A stretch of 14,132 nt of DNA from a bacterium. GTDB lineage: Bacteria > Bacillota > Clostridia > Christensenellales > Aristaeellaceae. The stretch covers positions 1 to 14,132 of the forward strand of contig SFTH01000035.1 of NCBI GenBank assembly GCA_004563405.1, read 5' to 3'. Both the position numbers and the translations under genes were made by a program. Below are positions 13,441-14,132 of this stretch, piece by piece; the stretch's first letter is position 1; each line of letters opens with the position of its first letter. The notes under the pieces are model-generated. The model saw only the letters and a program-made list of their open reading frames with translations. It searched no databases and was not told the origin of the DNA.

Positions 13441-14132
13441 AGCTCGTCCTCGCAATGATCTCGTCCTGCAGCTCCTCGGCCAGCTCGACGAAGTATGCGG
13501 TATAGCCCGCCACGCGCACGGTGAGGCTGCGGTAGCGCTCGGGATGCGCCTTGGCCTCGATCAGATCCTCCCGCCGCACCACGTTGAACTGTATGTGGGG
13601 AATCTCCAGATCCACGAAGGCGCGCAGAAAGTCTGCAAACCGGTCCACGCCTGCCTCCGTCTCGAAGAAGTCGGGCAGGAACTTCATGTTCAGAAGCCCG
13701 CCGTTGCTGGTGAGGGTACTGTTGAGCTTGGAGACCGATTTCAGCACCGCCGTCGGTCCGGCCTCGTCCCGGCCGTAGACCGGCGACATGCCGCCGTCCG
13801 CCAGGGGCTCCCGCGCCCGCCGCCCGTCCGGGGAGGCGCCCAGATTCTCGCCCATGGGCACATGCGCCGACACGGTGTACATGCCCGTGTGGCAGGGGCC
13901 GCCACGGTAATTCCTGAAGCTGCTCAACCGCTCTTTGAAGTATTCGGCCCACTTCGCGCCCAGCAGGTCCACGCCGTCCACGTCGTTTCCATACTTGGGC
14001 GCGCGGTTCAGAAGCATCGAGCGCAGCTTTTCAAAGCCCTCGAAATTCGCCCGCAGCGCCATGAGCATCGTCTCCCGGGAGACGCGCCTCTGCTCATAGA
14101 CCAGCGAACGGATCGCCGCAAGGCTGTCGGCC
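13427..14132 (-). CDS. Glycyl radical enzyme, C-terminal part (PFL2/glycerol dehydratase-like)
   Basis: The frame is open to the window edge, so only the last 234 residues are seen and the start and catalytic cysteine loop lie outside. The glycyl radical motif is RVAGYTAYF, with the radical glycine (codon 13507-13505) 26 residues from the C-terminus. TVSAHVPMGENLGASPDGR, GPTAVLKSVSKL and HIQFNVV are typical of the glycerol/diol dehydratase, choline lyase and hydroxyproline dehydratase branch rather than classical pyruvate formate-lyase, which ends with RVSGYAVxF. The substrate cannot be assigned without the active-site part. An ATG at 14068 is internal, since homologous sequence (DSLAAIRSLVYEQ) continues upstream in the same frame. 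The activase follows directly. Such enzymes are oxygen-sensitive, so the host is anaerobic. Confidence 0.93.
   Translation of the reverse strand, partial: ADSLAAIRSLVYEQRRVSRETMLMALRANFEGFEKLRSMLLNRAPKYGNDVDGVDLLGAKWAEYFKERLSSFRNYRGGPCHTGMYTVSAHVPMGENLGASPDGRRAREPLADGGMSPVYGRDEAGPTAVLKSVSKLNSTLTSNGGLLNMKFLPDFFETEAGVDRFADFLRAFVDLEIPHIQFNVVRREDLIEAKAHPERYRSLTVRVAGYTAYFVELAEELQDEIIARTSYAQV

Overview
The window looks like the chromosome of a GC-rich, low-G+C-phylum (Bacillota/Clostridia-type) bacterium from a spore-forming lineage. The grounds are a complete ctsR-mcsA-mcsB-clpC operon with CtsR operators, a spoVT homologue, a yabN-type mazG next to HU and an rqcP/yabO homologue, and a glycyl radical enzyme with its activase, which implies anaerobic life. 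I cannot name the genus. Every gene I can support is on the minus strand, so transcription runs from high to low coordinates. The long open frames on the plus strand are antisense shadows of GC-rich genes.

Layout in transcription order. (1) 14132-11629: the C-terminal third of a glycerol-dehydratase-like glycyl radical enzyme (cut by the window edge), its radical-SAM activase overlapping it by 14 bp, and a ROK-family sugar kinase-like protein 15 bp further on. This is a tight operon, probably for anaerobic use of an unidentified substrate. (2) 11413-10859: spoVT, with a candidate forespore-type (SigG-like) promoter. (3) 10789-6759: a housekeeping operon, mazG(yabN)-HU-rqcP-ispDF-mtnN, covering nucleotide clean-up, nucleoid structure, rescue of stalled 50S subunits, isoprenoid precursor synthesis and recycling of methylthioadenosine/S-adenosylhomocysteine, closed by a hairpin terminator. 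(4) 6683-1974: the class III heat-shock operon ctsR-mcsA-mcsB-clpC. A clean SigA-type promoter is interleaved with two CtsR operators 20 bp apart, and an intrinsic terminator follows clpC. (5) 1952-588: a TTG-started alpha/beta hydrolase and an ACT-domain protein, with a long structured leader and terminators downstream. (6) 510-1: an AT-rich stretch with the N-terminal part of a class I SAM methyltransferase. Its base composition differs sharply from the rest, suggesting acquired DNA.

I found no mobile element, CRISPR array, rRNA or tRNA. No wholly novel system is obvious. The points most worth a second look are family members that have lost specific motifs: the activase has an odd cysteine set that fits exactly one ferredoxin cluster, the ROK protein lacks its zinc site, McsB has an incomplete RDxxRA motif, and the YabN methylase half is degenerate. 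Two minus-strand leaders (hydrolase and spoVT) also have possible alternative RNA pairing, and the glycyl radical operon has an unassigned substrate.
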